From: Hermatobates lingyangjiaoensis
Lineage: Eukaryota > Arthropoda > Insecta > Hemiptera > Hermatobatidae
Assembly (NCBI GenBank): GCA_026182355.1
Contig: JAPFBL010000225.1
Span: 310,001 to 374,000, forward strand
Reading direction: 5' to 3'
Length of the DNA: 64,000 nucleotides
The notes below the pieces were generated by a model, which was not told the origin of the DNA, did not search any database, and worked only from the letters and a program-made list of their open reading frames with translations. Position 1 is the stretch's first letter. The number at the start of each line of letters is the position of its first letter. Below, piece by piece: positions 1 to 12,024 of the stretch. The translations under genes were made by a program, and so were the position numbers.

Positions 1-820
1 CTCCCAGCTCATAGAATAGTCTAGCCAGACTACTCCCTGCATTCAGTTGCCATTTTCCTATCAACCATCCTACCTTTTATTTTATTGATCTTAATAATCT
101 ACTTATAAAAATATATTTAGTTTAAACATTTAGTACCAAGCCTACAAGTGTCTTGTTCTACCCTCTTTTATGCGCTTTGTAAACAGTTTCATCCAATTGA
201 ATGTACATGTTCTTTATTACATTAAATATGTGTTCTATTTTCAAAGAAAATATCGTTTTTAGTGTGTAACTTTTATAAAGATAAATATAACTTCTCAATT
301 CTTGTAATTGTTTCATTCATTCCTCTCCTTCCTTGAACATCAATTTATTTAATTCTATTACCTTGTGTATTTCACCATAGTCTTTTATTATTGTTGTTAG
401 AATAGCGTTAACGTTCACGCGCTTTGTATACCTCCATCATATTTAACTAATATCTAGCCCTTCTTACTGTTAGCATACACATTCTGTCTTGATGGTAATA
501 CAATATTTCAGTATTTTCAAAATGATTCCTCATCTGGAGTAGTTATTAGAAAAAAAGAAATGGGTATTAATGGGGACAAAAAGTAACATATAGTTAAACT
601 TGGTTTTAAAAATGTTACAAAGGATTGTGAAAAGTTAATAAAAACAAAATGAGGAAGGGGGGGGGGGGTTGTTCAATTGGTTTCTGTAATGTATGAAACG
701 TAAAGATAACTTGAATTGAGTCAGTTCTAAGCAATGTACAGACAAAACCCTTCTTTTATTTATATAGATATAAAGATTGTTCACCGTGATCTAACAGGTG
801 ATTTGTTTTTTTTTTTTCAG
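1..820. other. AT-rich intron, no gene seen
   Basis: No coding segment was recognised. The only notable item is a G homopolymer of about 12 bases at 657-668. The last 20 bases form a T-rich tract ending in the CAG acceptor of the first exon. Confidence 0.6.
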
Positions 821-1002
821 AAAGGCGATTTGAATGTACGACTTGTGGTCGGAGTTACTGCCACAAAAAACATTTGCTGCGACACGTTAACTATGAGTGC
901 AACAAAGAACCTCAGTTTGATTGCATGTATTGCCCATTCAAATCGAAGCGCAAAGAATATTTAAAACTTCACACAGCTTTGAAACACACTTTTTTGCATT
1001 GA
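821..1002 (+). CDS. lola: lola alternative terminal exon 1
   Basis: The exon follows a T-rich tract ending in CAG at 820. After the two-base remainder it encodes 59 residues. Finger 1 uses C5, C8, H21 and C26 (start FECTTCGRSY). Finger 2 uses C34, C37, H50 and H55 (start CMYCPFKSK). The linker is the standard YECNKEPQF. The tail after the last His is only four residues. AATAAA at 1076-1081 lies 74 bases past the stop and supports a terminal exon. A 231-base reading frame overlaps it in another frame and is a shadow. Confidence 0.93.
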
Positions 1003-1433
1003 AATGTTTTCTTTAGTTTGTTTACTGTTGGTATATTATGTGGTTTTGTTTTGTTTTTTTTTTTTGTAAAAAAGCAATAAAGTTTTGTATACTGGTTTTA
1101 GAATTTTAAAGCCCTGTTGACTTAAATCTTAAGTAATTGATATTTGACTGTGTGTATTGTATCTCAGAAATGGTGTCACCATTACTTCCGGTGTTTGTAA
1201 CAGACATATCTGTTGGTCCTATATAAAGACATCGTATAAAGTTATATTTCAAGTGGATGAAAATTAGCTAATATTTAAATATAAAAGTAATAGATAAAAG
1301 ATTAACTATTAATTTATGATTTTATGGACGATTTCAGAAAATAATCATTTTTATCTACAAATATTGTTCCGATAATGTGACTCCCACATAACGGTTATTA
1401 GTTTAACCAATGGAATATAGTTGAAATACTAAA

Positions 1434-1590
1434 TCAATGATCAAACCACAATAAGAAAAGGGAAAACAAGACTAATATCTTTCAACCGTAACAAGCGATC
1501 TTCGTCAGAGTCAAAAACCCAACTGGATTTATTGTGGTTTGATCATTGATTGTCATTTCACGTGTTTATGTGAAATCTTTTTGTTAAATA
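1434..1590. repeat. Foldback repeat family 1 copy (partly deleted)
   Basis: The left arm starts TCAATGATCAAACCACAATA and runs to AAAAACCCAACT. The right arm is shortened to the outer part (TTGTGGTTTGATCATTGATTG) and ends with ATTTCACGTGTTTATGTGAAA. The same arms recur at least ten times in the window. Confidence 0.8.
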
Positions 1591-2455
1591 CTATTAGATC
1601 TTAAACTGGAAAAATAAACACTAATAAAAGCTTACTCGTAAAAATACCATCATCACTTCATGACTCACGGTGATTGTGATGAAGTAAACAAATGTCAAAT
1701 GCCATTTTACACTTTAACAGTTTTTTTGAGATTTCGTTACCTTAGAAAAATATTTTAAAGAAAAGAAGTAGGAAAGGAAATGAGTTAAACTTGTACTCGA
1801 CTTCGTGTTTTTAGATTTAGTGTTAAATTTATTTGGTTTAAAAATGAATTAATATGAATATTTGCTACCAGTCTGTTAAACCTTTCATCACTTATAGTAT
1901 TAGTATTAAGTATTATAGTATTAAGTATTAGATGATCTAAATATATACTGTATGGATGAATAAGTACAGTAAATCAATCCATAGGTACTCTTAAAGAGCT
2001 AGTTATGGATACCACATTGGCTTACAAGTGTTCTTCACTAGTATTTAAGCAACTAATACACTAATACTACTTTGTGTTTGGCAATTTCCTTGATTTTTAA
2101 AGAATTTTTGTACTTTTTGGTCCCGATTACTTCCACATTATGTTTATGATATTCCAATAGTTTATTACTTTATGCCGAGAGATTACGACTCGGTAAAGTT
2201 ATGAACAAAGTGGCAAAGTCGCGACTTCTATAATTAACACTTTTTAATTATATATTAACTAATGTTTCGAAATTTTTTCACTTCTAACCTCTACCAGGAA
2301 AATTTTAAAGAAATTTGAGTCTGCTTTCATTCAAATTGGATGTAATTTGGTTATTTCTGTCGTGTTAACGGACACACTGAGAGATAATACTTCATTTTCA
2401 TATTTAAAGAGATATATTACATCTATTATACATTACATATTTAAGCATGAAAAAA

Positions 2456-2580
2456 TTTCATATAAACACGTGAAATAACAATCAATGATCAAATCACAAT
2501 ATGAAAATGAGAAAACAAGAGTAAGATCTTTCAACCGTAACAAGAGGTCTTCGTCAGAATCAAAAACCCAACAGTTGGGT
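2456..2580. repeat. Foldback repeat family 1, single arm
   Basis: It reads AAACACGTGAAATAACAATC through TCAAAAACCCAAC and then a short inverted stub CAGTTGGGTTT. Only one arm of the usual pair is present and it has several substitutions, so this is an old or truncated copy. Confidence 0.75.
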
Positions 2581-2871
2581 TTCTCTTCTGAGAATCTCAT
2601 TTTCAAAACCACATGTACGCACTACATTAAAACCTATTAAACGCATTAGTTTACTGTAGATTTCATTAAATCTTTTTATCACTAAAGCCCAGGTAATCAT
2701 CAGCAAATTAATTGGTATCCTTTGGATTGACTTCTGATGTACATCGTCAGACGTGCTTGTACACATGTATGTAAGATATAGTTGTGTACGCTCGGTCCAC
2801 TATAAGGAAGCTGGTATTATATTGGTAAGTAAGTTCATTATTTTCTGGAGTGCTATGAAGAATTTATATTA

Positions 2872-2965
2872 GAAATAGGTAAAACCATCATACCTCGTAA
2901 GATGATCATGGAGTCGTTGGAGCGCTTTCGGACGTTGTCCCATCTTCAATAAACCTACTGAGCTG
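2872..2965. repeat. Foldback repeat family 3, single arm
   Basis: It carries ATACCTCGTAAGATGATCAT and GGAGCGCTTTCGGACGTTGT. Full two-armed copies of the same family lie at about 18850-19052 and 59145-59335. The opposite arm is missing here. Confidence 0.75.
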
Positions 2966-3532
2966 TTATATAGGACGGGTTATCTGTCAAGTTCACTGCT
3001 ACCCTGATATTATTTTGTTTTTTTTTTTTTTAGTTATTTTGATTTTTTGTTTTTAGCTATTATCTAGTTTGGGTTTTTTATATTTTTTAACTTCGTCATC
3101 CTGTCTGTCCAGTCGTCTTTTTATTTTTATTAGTGATTTGCATAAAATATCGGATTGGTAATTTATTTATTCATTTATTAAATTTATTTCATTCTTATGT
3201 TTATATATTTCTATCTGTTCAGTTATGTTGAGTCTCTGTCCTTTCTGTCCTGTCTGTAGTAAGGCCATTGTGTTTTCTAAGCTGTCAATGAAGAATGATA
3301 ACTAGATTTCATTATGGTTGTAGTCGATCGACATATAGTAGCCGCCTTTGAAAGAAATGTTAAATATGATTTTTGATTCCTATAAGTTATAAGATTGTCA
3401 TCAAGCGGATTGGTTCACTTATGCAGTTGAATGCTTTGGAATACTTAGACTCCTCACTGATATGTATGTATTCTCTACTGCTTTACATATATACATATAC
3501 AAACTTTAATCATTTCCCCTGAGTAAACATTA

Positions 3533-4098
3533 CAGTTGGGCTGTGGAGTCGGACCTATTATTGGTGACTTCGACTCCGACTCCTGTATTTTGTAACAGCC
3601 GACTCCGACTCCAGCTCATCTTTTTACTATTAAAAAACAGATGGCAGGAGGCTAATAATAAGAATTAGTACTTTGTAGTTTTGGTGCAGCTCTAAATAAG
3701 ACGGAGCATCCATAGGTCATAGCCGAACGAACAGCCTCATTATAGATAAGGTCATTGACTTAATCGGCCGCTAGCAATAAAATACTAATAAACATCTCCT
3801 ATTTAGGCATTTATATTATGTCTAAATACGGCATCAAATAACTAAGAAGTTTGATATTATATTTATTTATAACAAAGTAAACACTGAACAAGCAAGGCCA
3901 GATATTTTGCATTAAACTAGACATTTTGTGTTCTACCATTAAATGTCCAATGTCCTTCTCCAAAGGAAAAAATTCTACTTGGACTAATTAATTATGTTTT
4001 ATCATTTTATCTCATTTTCATGTACACAAGTAATAACTGTGTGAGGAGTCGGAGTCGGAAGAAATCAGCCGACTCCGACTCCGACTCCACAGCTCTGA
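3533..4098. mobile_element. MITE-like element with GACTCCGACTCC inverted ends
   Basis: The left end reads GGCTGTGGAGTCGGA and continues with repeated GACTCCGACTCC. The right end reads GACTCCGACTCCACAGC, so the ends are inverted and rich in a six-base GACTCC motif. The interior is AT-rich without coding capacity. A hAT-type non-autonomous element is likely, but I could not define a clean 8-base target duplication, so the outer limits are approximate. Confidence 0.55.
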
Positions 4099-4827
4099 TT
4101 CTAATACTGTTATTATTTGCAATTTTTTGTATATTAACTTTCTAGGGACTGCACAAGAAAAATACTTGATATTTTAATATCAACGGTCCATGAATCTTAA
4201 GTAGGCTGCTGAAATGGCTAAGCATAGCATTTTACAGTGTTTAAAACACTGAAATCACTCATCTTCAGTGTGGTTCTTTTCAGCTAAGGATGAATATTTT
4301 CCCTAAAATACCTTCCAATATTCAGTTTTTCTTCTAGGATTTTTCTTGTCCTAATTTATTTTTTATTTGGTTACCACAGAGAAATGAAACAATGAATAAA
4401 TCATTGTAGGGTAAAAATCTAATGAAATGGTCTTCACATATAAAAATTTAATGATATAAACAACGCGTTTCGAACACGTAGTGTTCTCCTCAGGCAATGA
4501 ATAAATCCCTGGTGATGAAGGATTGGAAAGTAAATGTTATACATGCTATAGTGAAAGCTTCTTGATGAAATTATGATAGAGTATCATCTCGCTATAAATG
4601 ATAAATTTGCATCTGAATTAATTAAACTGGGACTCAATGGTTTATTGATTTAGAGATTTCGTTTTGAAGGCCAAGGCTATTTGAAGCAGGTGGGAAAAGA
4701 GATGGCTGCCACCCCTATCTGAACTCAAGGTCGCCTGTGGTCTATTACACGGCGGTGATCCTTTTCACAAAGGTTAGTATCAAGTGTATTATATATACAT
4801 ACACAAGCTTGTGTTATTGTACTTTGT

Positions 4828-5097
4828 TCTGAGGTAAAATGGATAAACCAACAAAAGTCTCCACACAAATGAAGTTTTATTCAACGCGTTTCGAACACTT
4901 TGTGTTCATCATCAGGAAGACACCAAGGATGTGGTACTGACGGGTTGGTCAAGTGAAAACAACTGTCTTCCTGATGATGAACACAAAGTGTTCGAAATGC
5001 GTTGAATAAAACTTCATTTGTGTGGAGACTTTTGTTGGTTTATCCATTTTACCTCAGAATGAGTAAATATCACACAATTACGGATTGCACAACCAAT
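4828..5097. repeat. Foldback repeat family 2 with two hammerhead-like cores
   Basis: The arms begin GAGGTAAAATGGATAAACCA and mirror each other around a spacer at about 4920-4965. On the + strand, 4971-4997 reads CTGATGA, a GAACAC/GTGTTC hairpin, then GAAA. The complement of 4889-4915 carries the same arrangement. Other copies lie at about 50.2, 51.6 and 56.7 kb. Confidence 0.8.
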
Positions 5098-5347
5098 GAT
5101 TGTACTTTGTGTTTACCATATTGAAGAGTACTGTTGTAGAGTTGCCAGTCTTGTTTCTTATGTCATGTTATTAGTTCTAGTTTACTTACTGTTAGTATTA
5201 AAAAGAAAGACTAATATTACTTTAAAGGTTGCAAAAATATATGAGTTTTATTAACGTTTTTGCTAGGACATTGCTTTGAGATTTGTTACAGTTGAGATAT
5301 GTTGTACGCAGTTGTTTCCACTCACTGATTTCAGCATTTTGTTTCAG

Positions 5348-5544
5348 GAATAATGTTGAGAGGTGTAGGGCCTTACGTTTGCAGCAGTTGTTGTACAACC
5401 TACAAGTACATAAGAAATCTGCAATTCCACATGAAGTATGAATGCAACAAGGAGCCGAGATACTCTTGCCCCAAGTGCCCGTACAAGGCCAAACGAAGGG
5501 GCAATCTGAGAAGGCACCTGTACCTGCTGCACAGTATCAGTTGA
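5348..5544 (+). CDS. lola: lola alternative terminal exon 2
   Basis: The acceptor is GTTTCAG ending at 5347. The exon encodes 64 residues: finger 1 at C11, C14, H27, C32 and finger 2 at C40, C43, H56, H61. Finger 1 has CSSCCTTYKY in place of the usual CxxCGRSY, with an extra Cys directly after the second ligand. The linker is YECNKEPRYSC. An internal ATG lies just after the splice site but is not needed, because the frame is set by the incoming codon. A possible AATAAA is rather far downstream (6014-6019). A minus-strand frame over the same bases is a shadow. Confidence 0.92.
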
Positions 5545-6216
5545 GCGTCTTCACCTACATTCTTATTGTCATCGTTGATGGGAATTCCAAAAAAGATTAC
5601 CGGTACCAATGAATTGTCATCAACAACTTAATAGTTTAACCAAGTACTCTAATTAGTCGAATTGTTCTGACTTGGAAAGTCAGCTGAGATGAACGCATGT
5701 TTGTCAAAGAAGTAAACTCCATCCGTCCTTAGATTGTAATGACTGTTACCTTTGTAGATGATTACGTTTTATCAAAAAGTTTATTGCTGAAAGTGTTTTT
5801 ATTTATTTACCTTAATATTATGTGTAGTGATTATTTTACAGGAGAAACAGTAACCAAACTATAACTTGAGTGGACTATGAAGTCCATTTCCGAATATAAA
5901 ATTGATGGACTTAGATTGCTGGATGAGTAGTGCTTCTTCTAGTGCAATAGTTATAGATTTAGGATTCCCTCCCTCGAATGCGCTAGCCGGTCCTCTCCTG
6001 CATACTCTTCTTTAATAAAACACACAGAAATGACTTACTTTAAAAGATGGAACTAGAACTGAATGGTAAGCTCCGTCACCCTTACATGTTACTGTCTTGC
6101 ACACTAAATAAGAAGTTTTTGTCAAATATTTTATACCATGAAATAATTGATTTAGTTGATTAGAAATACTGATTTTGATGAAGTCAGACTAAAGGCAACA
6201 TTGATTTCTGTTGTAG
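5545..6216. other. Gap between exons 2 and 3
   Basis: AT-rich sequence with no recognised repeat or gene apart from AATAAA at 6014-6019, a candidate poly(A) signal for exon 2. Confidence 0.5.
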
Positions 6217-6452
6217 CGAGGAAGGTGAGTTGCCAGGCCTGTGGCCGATGCTATGCCTACATGCGTTCCCTTCGTCGTCACGTCAAGTACGAATGCAACA
6301 GGGAACCCATTTTCGCCTGCCCTGTCTGTCCCTTCAAAACAAAGCAAAGGAGTTACCTTAAAAACCATTATTTTTTAAAACATCAACAAGAAAACCTTCC
6401 TGCAATGTCCACTTTATCTTTATTACATAATAAATTTATCGAATTTTCATAA
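6217..6452 (+). CDS. lola: lola alternative terminal exon 3
   Basis: The acceptor TTGTAG ends at 6216. The reading frame is open further left, but the phase shared by the whole array and the TAG acceptor place the start here. It encodes 77 residues: finger 1 at C5, C8, H21, C26 (start CQACGRCYAY) and finger 2 at C34, C37, H50, H55 (start CPVCPFKTK). The linker is YECNREPIF. The tail of 22 residues after the last His is longer than in most sister exons and is Ser/Leu rich. AATAAA at 6709-6714 is a candidate poly(A) signal. Confidence 0.92.
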
Positions 6453-8490
6453 AGAAATACAATTTTCCAGTCTTTTTCTAAAAGCAGTAATTCTGAGATT
6501 TGTTAACTGAATTTGAAGTATTGGGATATGTATTATTAGAGGAGAAGTTTTTTAAAAAAATTATAGTGTTCTTAATAATAAAAATAATGAAACCATTTGT
6601 GTTTTGGGTTTGTTATTATCAGAGAGTGTGTAATAGAGTTTCTATTTGTTAAGATACACATTCTTTCGTAAATATGCTTGAGTTCCTGAAATTATATTTT
6701 TAAAATGAAATAAAAACTTGATACTTTATTTACTTTCCAGTTAGCAGGTGCATTACTTGCGAATATTTCCAATGAATGTTAAACCGACTTTTTCCTAACG
6801 AATGATTATGTAACGTAGCAGTAGTTATCTATTCACAAAGTACCATCTCAAATATTATAAGAGATATTTTTTTCTAGTTGTTTCTATATTCCTCTGAAAA
6901 GTCTGTTTTCCAGATAATTTATCGTTGTTTGTTGTTGTACATTTGTCGTTTTTGTATAGTTTCTGTTCTCACTGAAGGTAATAAGATACATTTTTAAATA
7001 AAGAAATAGAATGTTAAATTATGATATATATTCTGTTTATTTACATCTCATATATTTTCATGTGCTTAATTCTAATATGTTTGGAACAAAATGAAATGAT
7101 AAGTTTTATTCATTTGCATTATTGGAAAAAATAAAGATCGTCTACTAGGCTTTGAATTCTTACAAACTCCCGTCCTGGTCATTTGTTCTTAAAGCTATTT
7201 GCTTTCCTTGCTGAAGTTTGTACTAGTGAAGCAAATTATTAAATTCTGTTTTCAAAACCCGATTACATTGCAAGATGGCATTTGCCAGTAAAGATGTGCG
7301 GTTCTGGTTGTGTGATCGTAGACTAACTCAGGTTTCTGTTAGCGGGAACTGTTACCGTTCTGTTTCTTAACCCTCTTTCTTCCCCATAATTCAGACTGGG
7401 TTGGCTTTGGTCATCCACTGACTTGTGTTCTTGAACATATGTCTCTTATATGAGAATTGTGATAAGGAGTCACTGCCTTGACCGTAATCACAAATATTAA
7501 TAATTTTAAACTGATCTTTTATGAAATGAATGAAGCTTCTCTTCTTTCCAGAATGTTGGTTCTCCCGCACCTAAAATATTTTATTCTTGTAAATTATTTT
7601 CAACTTCATAAATTATATTTCAGTAATGTTACGATTCATATATTTTTCTTACGTAGAGAAGTTTCAAAACTTCTACATTTCAATGCGCTTTCATTGTCTC
7701 TACATGAGTACAAAAAAATAAAAAATGTTATTTAAATTACAATGCTTTATCTAATTTAATTTAAATATAGTTAATGGGTTAGTTCCACTGAGGTTAGTAA
7801 TATTTGAATTAGTAATAATACAATCCGTGTCATACCTAGTAAAGTCTCAGAAAAGCTCGACCGGTTTCGGGTCCGTCTGGATCCCATCTTCAAGAGCACC
7901 TAACTGACTGTGAATGTTATAACACAGTCAGTTATAACTGACATTCACAGTCAGTTAGGTGCTCTTGAAGATGGGATCCAGACGGACCCGAAATCGGTCG
8001 TGCTTTTCTGAGACTTTATTATCCGTTTAGTACGAATATTTCTATCAAAATTTAGAGTGAGAATTTATTCTAGTCTAGGATAACTATACTTATTCTCTCT
8101 GTGTTTTATCTAATATTCGTGTTCTACTGGTATCTAAAATAATAGTTAATATTATTTTGAATAGTTTTCTAAGTAAGTAAGACAATAGAAGTCGATGGGA
8201 TTCTACTGTTGCAGTAATTCTAGGACGTTAACCAAATAGATGTTGAATTTTTACATATTTATTGTAAAGAATTGAGTTGAGTTAGGTGTTGTTTGGTCAG
8301 TTAATGTGTTTTTGCAGTCATAGCGGTAGTGGCTGGTGAAAGCCAGTGGTCCAGTGCTGCTTTGCTAAGGTAAGTTACCCTACTCATACTGATCACTAGA
8401 TGGCGTTTTTTTCAGTCATTTCGACGAGTGATATGACTAAGTATATGGAAAGGACTTTGTTAATTATAATAAGTTGACTGGGTGTTGCAG
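6453..8490. other. Gap between exons 3 and 4
   Basis: AT-rich intronic sequence. A family 4 foldback occupies about 7812-8025. An 85-codon open frame at 7478-7735 has no zinc-finger or other motif and low-complexity composition, so it is not called. Nothing else was recognised. Confidence 0.5.
7812..8025. repeat. Foldback repeat family 4
   Basis: The left arm contains AAAGTCTCAGAAAAGCTCGA and GGATCCCATCTTCAAGAGCA. The right arm is its reverse complement, separated by a short spacer near 7922-7945. The right arm on the + strand has TTGAAGA, a GGGATCC/GGACCC hairpin and GAAA, which resembles the hammerhead core with one substitution in the first box. A longer copy lies at about 25553-25975. 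Confidence 0.8.
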
Positions 8491-8675
8491 GGTGGCGACA
8501 TCTGTGTCAGTCTTGTGGACGCAGTTACATCTACAAGCAAGACCTTCGCCGGCACGTCAGATACGAATGCAACAAAGAGCCTCTCTTCAAGTGCTCCTAT
8601 TGCCCTTACAGAGCCAAGCAGAAAGTCCACCTGAAAACACACACCATCCTCAAGCACTATCCCTATCCTAAATGA
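8491..8675 (+). CDS. lola: lola alternative terminal exon 4
   Basis: The acceptor GTTGCAG ends at 8490. It encodes 60 residues: finger 1 at C5, C8, H21, C26 (start CQSCGRSYIY) and finger 2 at C34, C37, H50, H55 (start CSYCPYRAK). The linker is YECNKEPLFKC and the tail is YPYPK. AATAAA at 8715-8720, 40 bases after the stop, supports a terminal exon. The true frame lacks a usable start codon near its beginning, as expected for an exon. Two other frames across this span are shadows. Confidence 0.93.
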
Positions 8676-9817
8676 CAACTCAATCAATTTGTCATTCTTC
8701 TGTAGTTCGTATTCAATAAATACAGGGAATCACCTTAAAAACTCCTTTATAAAATACCTGACTTCATATTTTTTTTTATTGATATTTGTCTTATATTTCT
8801 ATAAAACTAGCTATTTGTCGTCTACCAGTTTTCGTGAGGCTCTACATGAACTTCGTGTTTGTGTATTTCTCACTATATGGCTTTTTAAACATATTTGTAT
8901 GAGCCAAAGAAATATCGTGCAAGACACAAGTCTTGCTTAGTTCTATTGTTTACAGTACTCTACAATTATATTTCTGTTTCTTTACTTTTCAGCTATTATT
9001 ATGTTTTCAATAAATACTATTATATGTTCTGACTTGGAGCTGTTTCTTAAAAGAAATCATATTTGATTTATAATCCTCTTAAAAAATGTTCAAAAATCAA
9101 TTAGTTTTACTGAAATATCAAAATTAGAGTTCCTATTTATTTAGTGTAGTGGTGTTTATGTGTTATATACGAGTATGTGCTTTGTTTGGACGTGTAATAC
9201 TGTGTATTGAAACCACGTTAAGGTAGTGAGATAATTTAAGATTTTTATTATTTCATTATTAATAGAGTCTTGACTATATTAGCTCTGATTTGCATAAGGA
9301 AATGAAAGTGAATTAATGCTGTATTTATAAATATAAAAAGCTCTATGAAAAATTAGTTGTAATGAATTTATGATAGCAGAAAGGTATGGAAGTGGGAAGC
9401 TAAAAATGAGAACTATTGCTGTGAAATGGCTGTAAGTCGTACGTACGTAGCGCATACTTTGATTACATGACACTTGTCGTGTACCATTAGATTAGTTAGT
9501 TAAAATTGTTTAGTTCAGCGAGGCTACAATATACCTAACTAAGGTCTCCGCTTTTCACTTTGTTTGCTTGGGGTTACAAGCAGCTGAGGTTAGTTTAGTT
9601 TTAAACCAAAAGCAGTACGTGGTACAGTTCCAAACCACTCGTCTTGTATGGCCACTATGATTTTAAACTAGAGATTGATATGAAGTACTTTGATATATTC
9701 ATGATCTACCCTTAAAATCTTAATCAAGAAAGGAATATTGTGACTAAGAGTTAATTAATTTAGTTTTGGAAATTCAAGTTTATTTCAGTGACAAACTCAC
9801 TGGAATTGTGTTTACAG
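8676..9817. other. Gap between exons 4 and 5
   Basis: AT-rich sequence with the exon 4 poly(A) signal at 8715-8720. No repeat family or gene was recognised. The short open frame at 8689-8940 is AT-rich and without motifs. Confidence 0.5.
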
Positions 9818-10002
9818 TGAAACGTTATGTGTGCGAACAATGCGGCCGAGGATATATTCACAAGAACAACCTATGGAGGCACACCAAGTACGAATGCAAC
9901 AAGGAGCCTGTGTTTGTCTGCCAGTTCTGCCCCTACAAGGCCAAGCAGAAGGCAGCCCTGAAGAGTCACACGGGCATCAAACATGGAAACTTCATCCACT
10001 AA
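9818..10002 (+). CDS. lola: lola alternative terminal exon 5
   Basis: The acceptor TTTACAG ends at 9817. An earlier CAG at 9788 would give the wrong phase. The exon encodes 60 residues: finger 1 at C5, C8, H21, C26 (start CEQCGRGYIH) and finger 2 at C34, C37, H50, H55 (start CQFCPYKAK). The linker is YECNKEPVFVC. ATTAAA at about 10099-10104 may serve as poly(A) signal. Confidence 0.93.
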
Positions 10003-10449
10003 TATCTCTCTCAATTTATACGTTCAATTTTTGTAATATGTTTAATTCCATAAATTCTACTTTTACATTTTTTTCTTGTAATTGGTAAATAATAAGCTAT
10101 TAAAGTACTGTTGGTGTTTTTTGCCTTCTCTTTAGCAATTTTTTTGTACTGTGATATATTTATATTTGTACTGTCTTTGTTTTATTGATTTTGCCTTTCA
10201 ACCTAAATTTTAAAATTATTTTCTCGACTAATTGAAAATTTCGTTAGTTCACTCACTTAAAGACTGTTAGAGTTCAGTGACAGATTAACAAAAACTTAAA
10301 TATTTAATTGTATTTACTTCCGTCTCCTTGCTGAAAGCAAGTGCATTTTATTCTTAAGTGTTCTTGTCGAATGCAAACCTTTCACTTGGATTATTGTAAC
10401 ACCTTGTGTTTAGTGCATGTTACATCTTGCCGTTTAGTTTTCTTATATA

Positions 10450-10700
10450 TATAGTTTTGCACCTCAATAGAGCTCCTACGACTCCAGATTGTGTGTCCAG
10501 AACAAGTGTGCTCGCCTTATAGCCAATGCTCCTTTTTATGCGAGAAATGTTGATATCCAGCGTGATCTAAGGATGGAACCAATACAAGATTATATTAGGC
10601 GTCTGACTATCAATGAAGACAGAAAACTTCCCGTACACCCAAACCTGCTAGTAAGAGCACTCTTACCTCAACTTCCTTGAACCCATCCTCCTCCGAATAA
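10450..10700 (+). mobile_element. Non-LTR retrotransposon fragment, reverse transcriptase C-terminal end
   Basis: The translation around 10489-10680 contains VQNKCARLIANAPFYARN, then IQRDLRMEPIQDYIRRL and a LPVHPNLLVRAL stretch. This order is typical of the region after the RT thumb in Jockey-like non-LTR elements (VQNKALRLI, Y.RN, IHRDL, HPNPL). The frame stops soon after and no endonuclease or RT palm is present, so it is a 3' remnant. Confidence 0.75.
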
Positions 10701-10994
10701 TTGGATCACCAAACTCACAACAGACTCTAGGACTGTAAAGACCATCCGACCACGAAACATACTCACCCTAGACAGGACAGAAACTAACATACCGACTTAC
10801 CTGACAGACCTGCACAGTTAAAGCAGTACTAATAGACAAGCAGGTGAAAGCCTGGCTTGGAACTGCCTGACTCCAACGTGCAGCATTGCACGGAAACTCT
10901 CGTTGGTCGTTGGTCGTATAGACCTCCTGCTGTGATTTACAGCAGAACAGGCATCTACTGGCCGTGCAAGTAATCATGTGATCACTACTTTAAA

Positions 10995-11190
10995 TCAAGC
11001 CACTCCATCGTTTATATGCCATAATTGCACCAAAACCTTCCTCACATAATTTCCAAGGGAGGTGCAGTTTTTCTCAACAATAGGTCTCGTGTGACAATTT
11101 CTGTGGCGATCTTGACTGTAAACTTGGACACCTTTGGTGCGGTCTTTTCTTTGACAGATTCCCATCTTTTCCCTTTGCGATCCCTCTTTA
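10995..11190. other. Unassigned sequence left of a mariner-type mini-element
   Basis: A minus-strand open frame of 82 codons ends here and runs into the neighbouring element. I do not recognise its product. It may be retrotransposon 3' sequence or captured DNA. The phrase GTTGGTCGTTGGTCGT near 10910 resembles, in reverse, a segment near 63160. Confidence 0.3.
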
Positions 11191-11365
11191 CGAGGTGTGT
11201 AAATAAAGTAGTCAGACTGATTTTTTTTAAATTTTCTATTCAAATATAATTACAATGTGATATTGTCACCTTCAAAATAGTTCCCTTCGGAAGCCACACA
11301 GCGCTGGAGACGGTCGTTCCAATCATTCGACGTTGCCAGTCTCACTACTTTATTTACACACCTCG
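11191..11365 (-). mobile_element. Mariner-type mini-element with transposase C-terminal codons
   Basis: Inverted ends of about 30 bases match with one difference: CGAGGTGTGTAAATAAAGTA on the left and its complement on the right. Each is flanked outside by TA, the expected target duplication. Inside, the minus strand at 11250-11330 encodes NDWNDRLQRCVASEGNYFEG followed by DNITL and a stop, which matches the C-terminal style of mariner-family transposases. Only the last 25 or so codons survive, so it is a deletion derivative. Confidence 0.8.
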
Positions 11366-11806
11366 TAGAAAGCCTGTTAGCCCTAGTGTGTCAATTCACA
11401 GTGTTCTGGGACTCATTAAATGATTATTTTTTTGCTTTTTGTCAGTAAAATGTGAATCTACAGTACTCATGGCTGAGACAGGCTTAATAAACAAGTACAA
11501 TCAGTGAAACGGCAACCAGTTCGCTTTCATTTTATGTTAAATTTAAATAAGTCTTGAATATAAATATGTATTAAATTTAAAATATAATAATGATCTTAAA
11601 TGTTTATAAAATAAGCAATAATAAATTATATTGAAAATATTAACGTCGTATTGTCCGATAAGTTTTAGGTTGTGTTGTTATTTAGATTTAATTAGAAAAA
11701 AAATTCTAAAATTATTTACTCTTTCATATAATTTGAAGTGTTTGTATTGAAGCTATTCTATCTGTTTTAGAGGAGTTCACATTGCTCTAACGAAGTTTGT
11801 TTGTAG

Positions 11807-12024
11807 GTCTGGTGTTGAGTGAAAAGAAGTTCATCTGCATGAACTGCGGTAAAATGTACAAGTCCTGTAAAAGCCTGGCACGACATGAGCGGTACGAGTG
11901 CGGCAAGGAGGCCCAGTTCTGTTGTCCGCGCTGTCCCTACCGGGCCAAGCATCGCCAGAGTCTCCGAGTTCACATCGGCCTTAAACACTTGTCTAATAGC
12001 GATTCTGAAAAACAACTCTACTGA
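11807..12024 (+). CDS. lola: lola alternative terminal exon 6
   Basis: The acceptor TTTGTAG ends at 11806. It encodes 71 residues: finger 1 at C10, C13, H26, C31 (start CMNCGKMYKS) and finger 2 at C39, C42, H55, H60 (start CPRCPYRAK). The linker is YECGKEAQF, with Gly and Ala replacing the usual Asn and Pro. The tail is LSNSDSEKQLY. AATAAA at 12148-12153 lies 124 bases past the stop. The exon is clearly more GC-rich than its surroundings, as expected of constrained coding DNA. Confidence 0.93.

Larger units (their letters stand above)
1003..5347. other. Intergenic/intronic gap with foldback repeats
   Basis: No zinc-finger exon was found in this 4.3 kb. It contains foldback copies at about 1434-1590, 2456-2580, 2872-2965 and 4828-5097, plus a MITE-like element at about 3533-4098, all listed separately. 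The remaining sequence is AT-rich and shows nothing recognisable. Confidence 0.6.

Noticed and set aside
9781..9817. An alternative acceptor TATTTCAG at 9788 for exon 5
   Set aside because: It would leave one base before the frame instead of two, breaking the phase shared by all other exons.
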